This document shows, one piece after another, positions 6,726-6,729 of a stretch of DNA of 6,729 nucleotides. Every line of letters starts with the position of its first letter. Position 1 is the first letter of the stretch. The stretch comes from Terriglobales bacterium (GTDB lineage Bacteria; Acidobacteriota; Terriglobia; Terriglobales; Gp1-AA117), in NCBI GenBank assembly GCA_030150795.1, contig JASLFF010000010.1, positions 1-6,729 on the forward strand, read 5' to 3'. Made by a program: the position numbers and the translations under genes. The notes below the pieces were generated by a model. That model saw nothing but the letters and a program-made list of their open reading frames with translations, ran no database searches and was not told the DNA's origin.

Positions 6726-6729
6726 CCCT

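Overview
The window is one strand-consistent block of hopanoid (bacterial sterol-like lipid) biosynthesis genes, all read on the minus strand, so the operon runs from the right end of the window (about 6720) to the left end. No gene on the plus strand is supported. Gene order, content and the style of the intergenic repeats suggest an Acidobacteriota genome (Koribacter-like or a related soil lineage). That placement is inference from remembered family sequences and was not tested by a search.

Layout in transcription order: a perfect TATAAT box at the window edge; ispH (6707-5739), the last step of the MEP isoprenoid pathway; shc (5734-3731), squalene-hopene cyclase, four bases after ispH; a 209-base gap carrying three different short tandem arrays (8-, 10- and 7-bp periods); hpnH (3521-2394), the radical SAM adenosylhopane synthase, with a TTG start; a 142-residue soluble protein of unknown function (2397-1969) overlapping hpnH by ATGA; a small AbrB/MazE-like antitoxin-type gene (1855-1625) bracketed by a near-identical inverted repeat and lower in G+C than its neighbours; hpnA (1589-570), an SDR-type epimerase/reductase; and hpnG (573 to the left edge, 3' end missing), the nucleosidase-type phosphorylase, overlapping hpnA by ATGA.

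How they fit together: IspH makes IPP/DMAPP, the precursors of squalene. Shc cyclises squalene to hopene/diplopterol. HpnH joins a 5'-deoxyadenosyl unit to diploptene to give adenosylhopane. HpnG removes adenine on the way to ribosylhopane and extended C35 hopanoids. HpnA is a conserved cluster member whose exact step is not settled. Squalene-synthesis genes (hpnCDE or sqs) are not in the window.

The known pathway genes are intact and ordinary. The less explained parts are the 142-residue protein wired into the operon by translational coupling, the antitoxin-like gene with no toxin beside it sitting between inverted repeats, and the repeat-packed gap between shc and hpnH.
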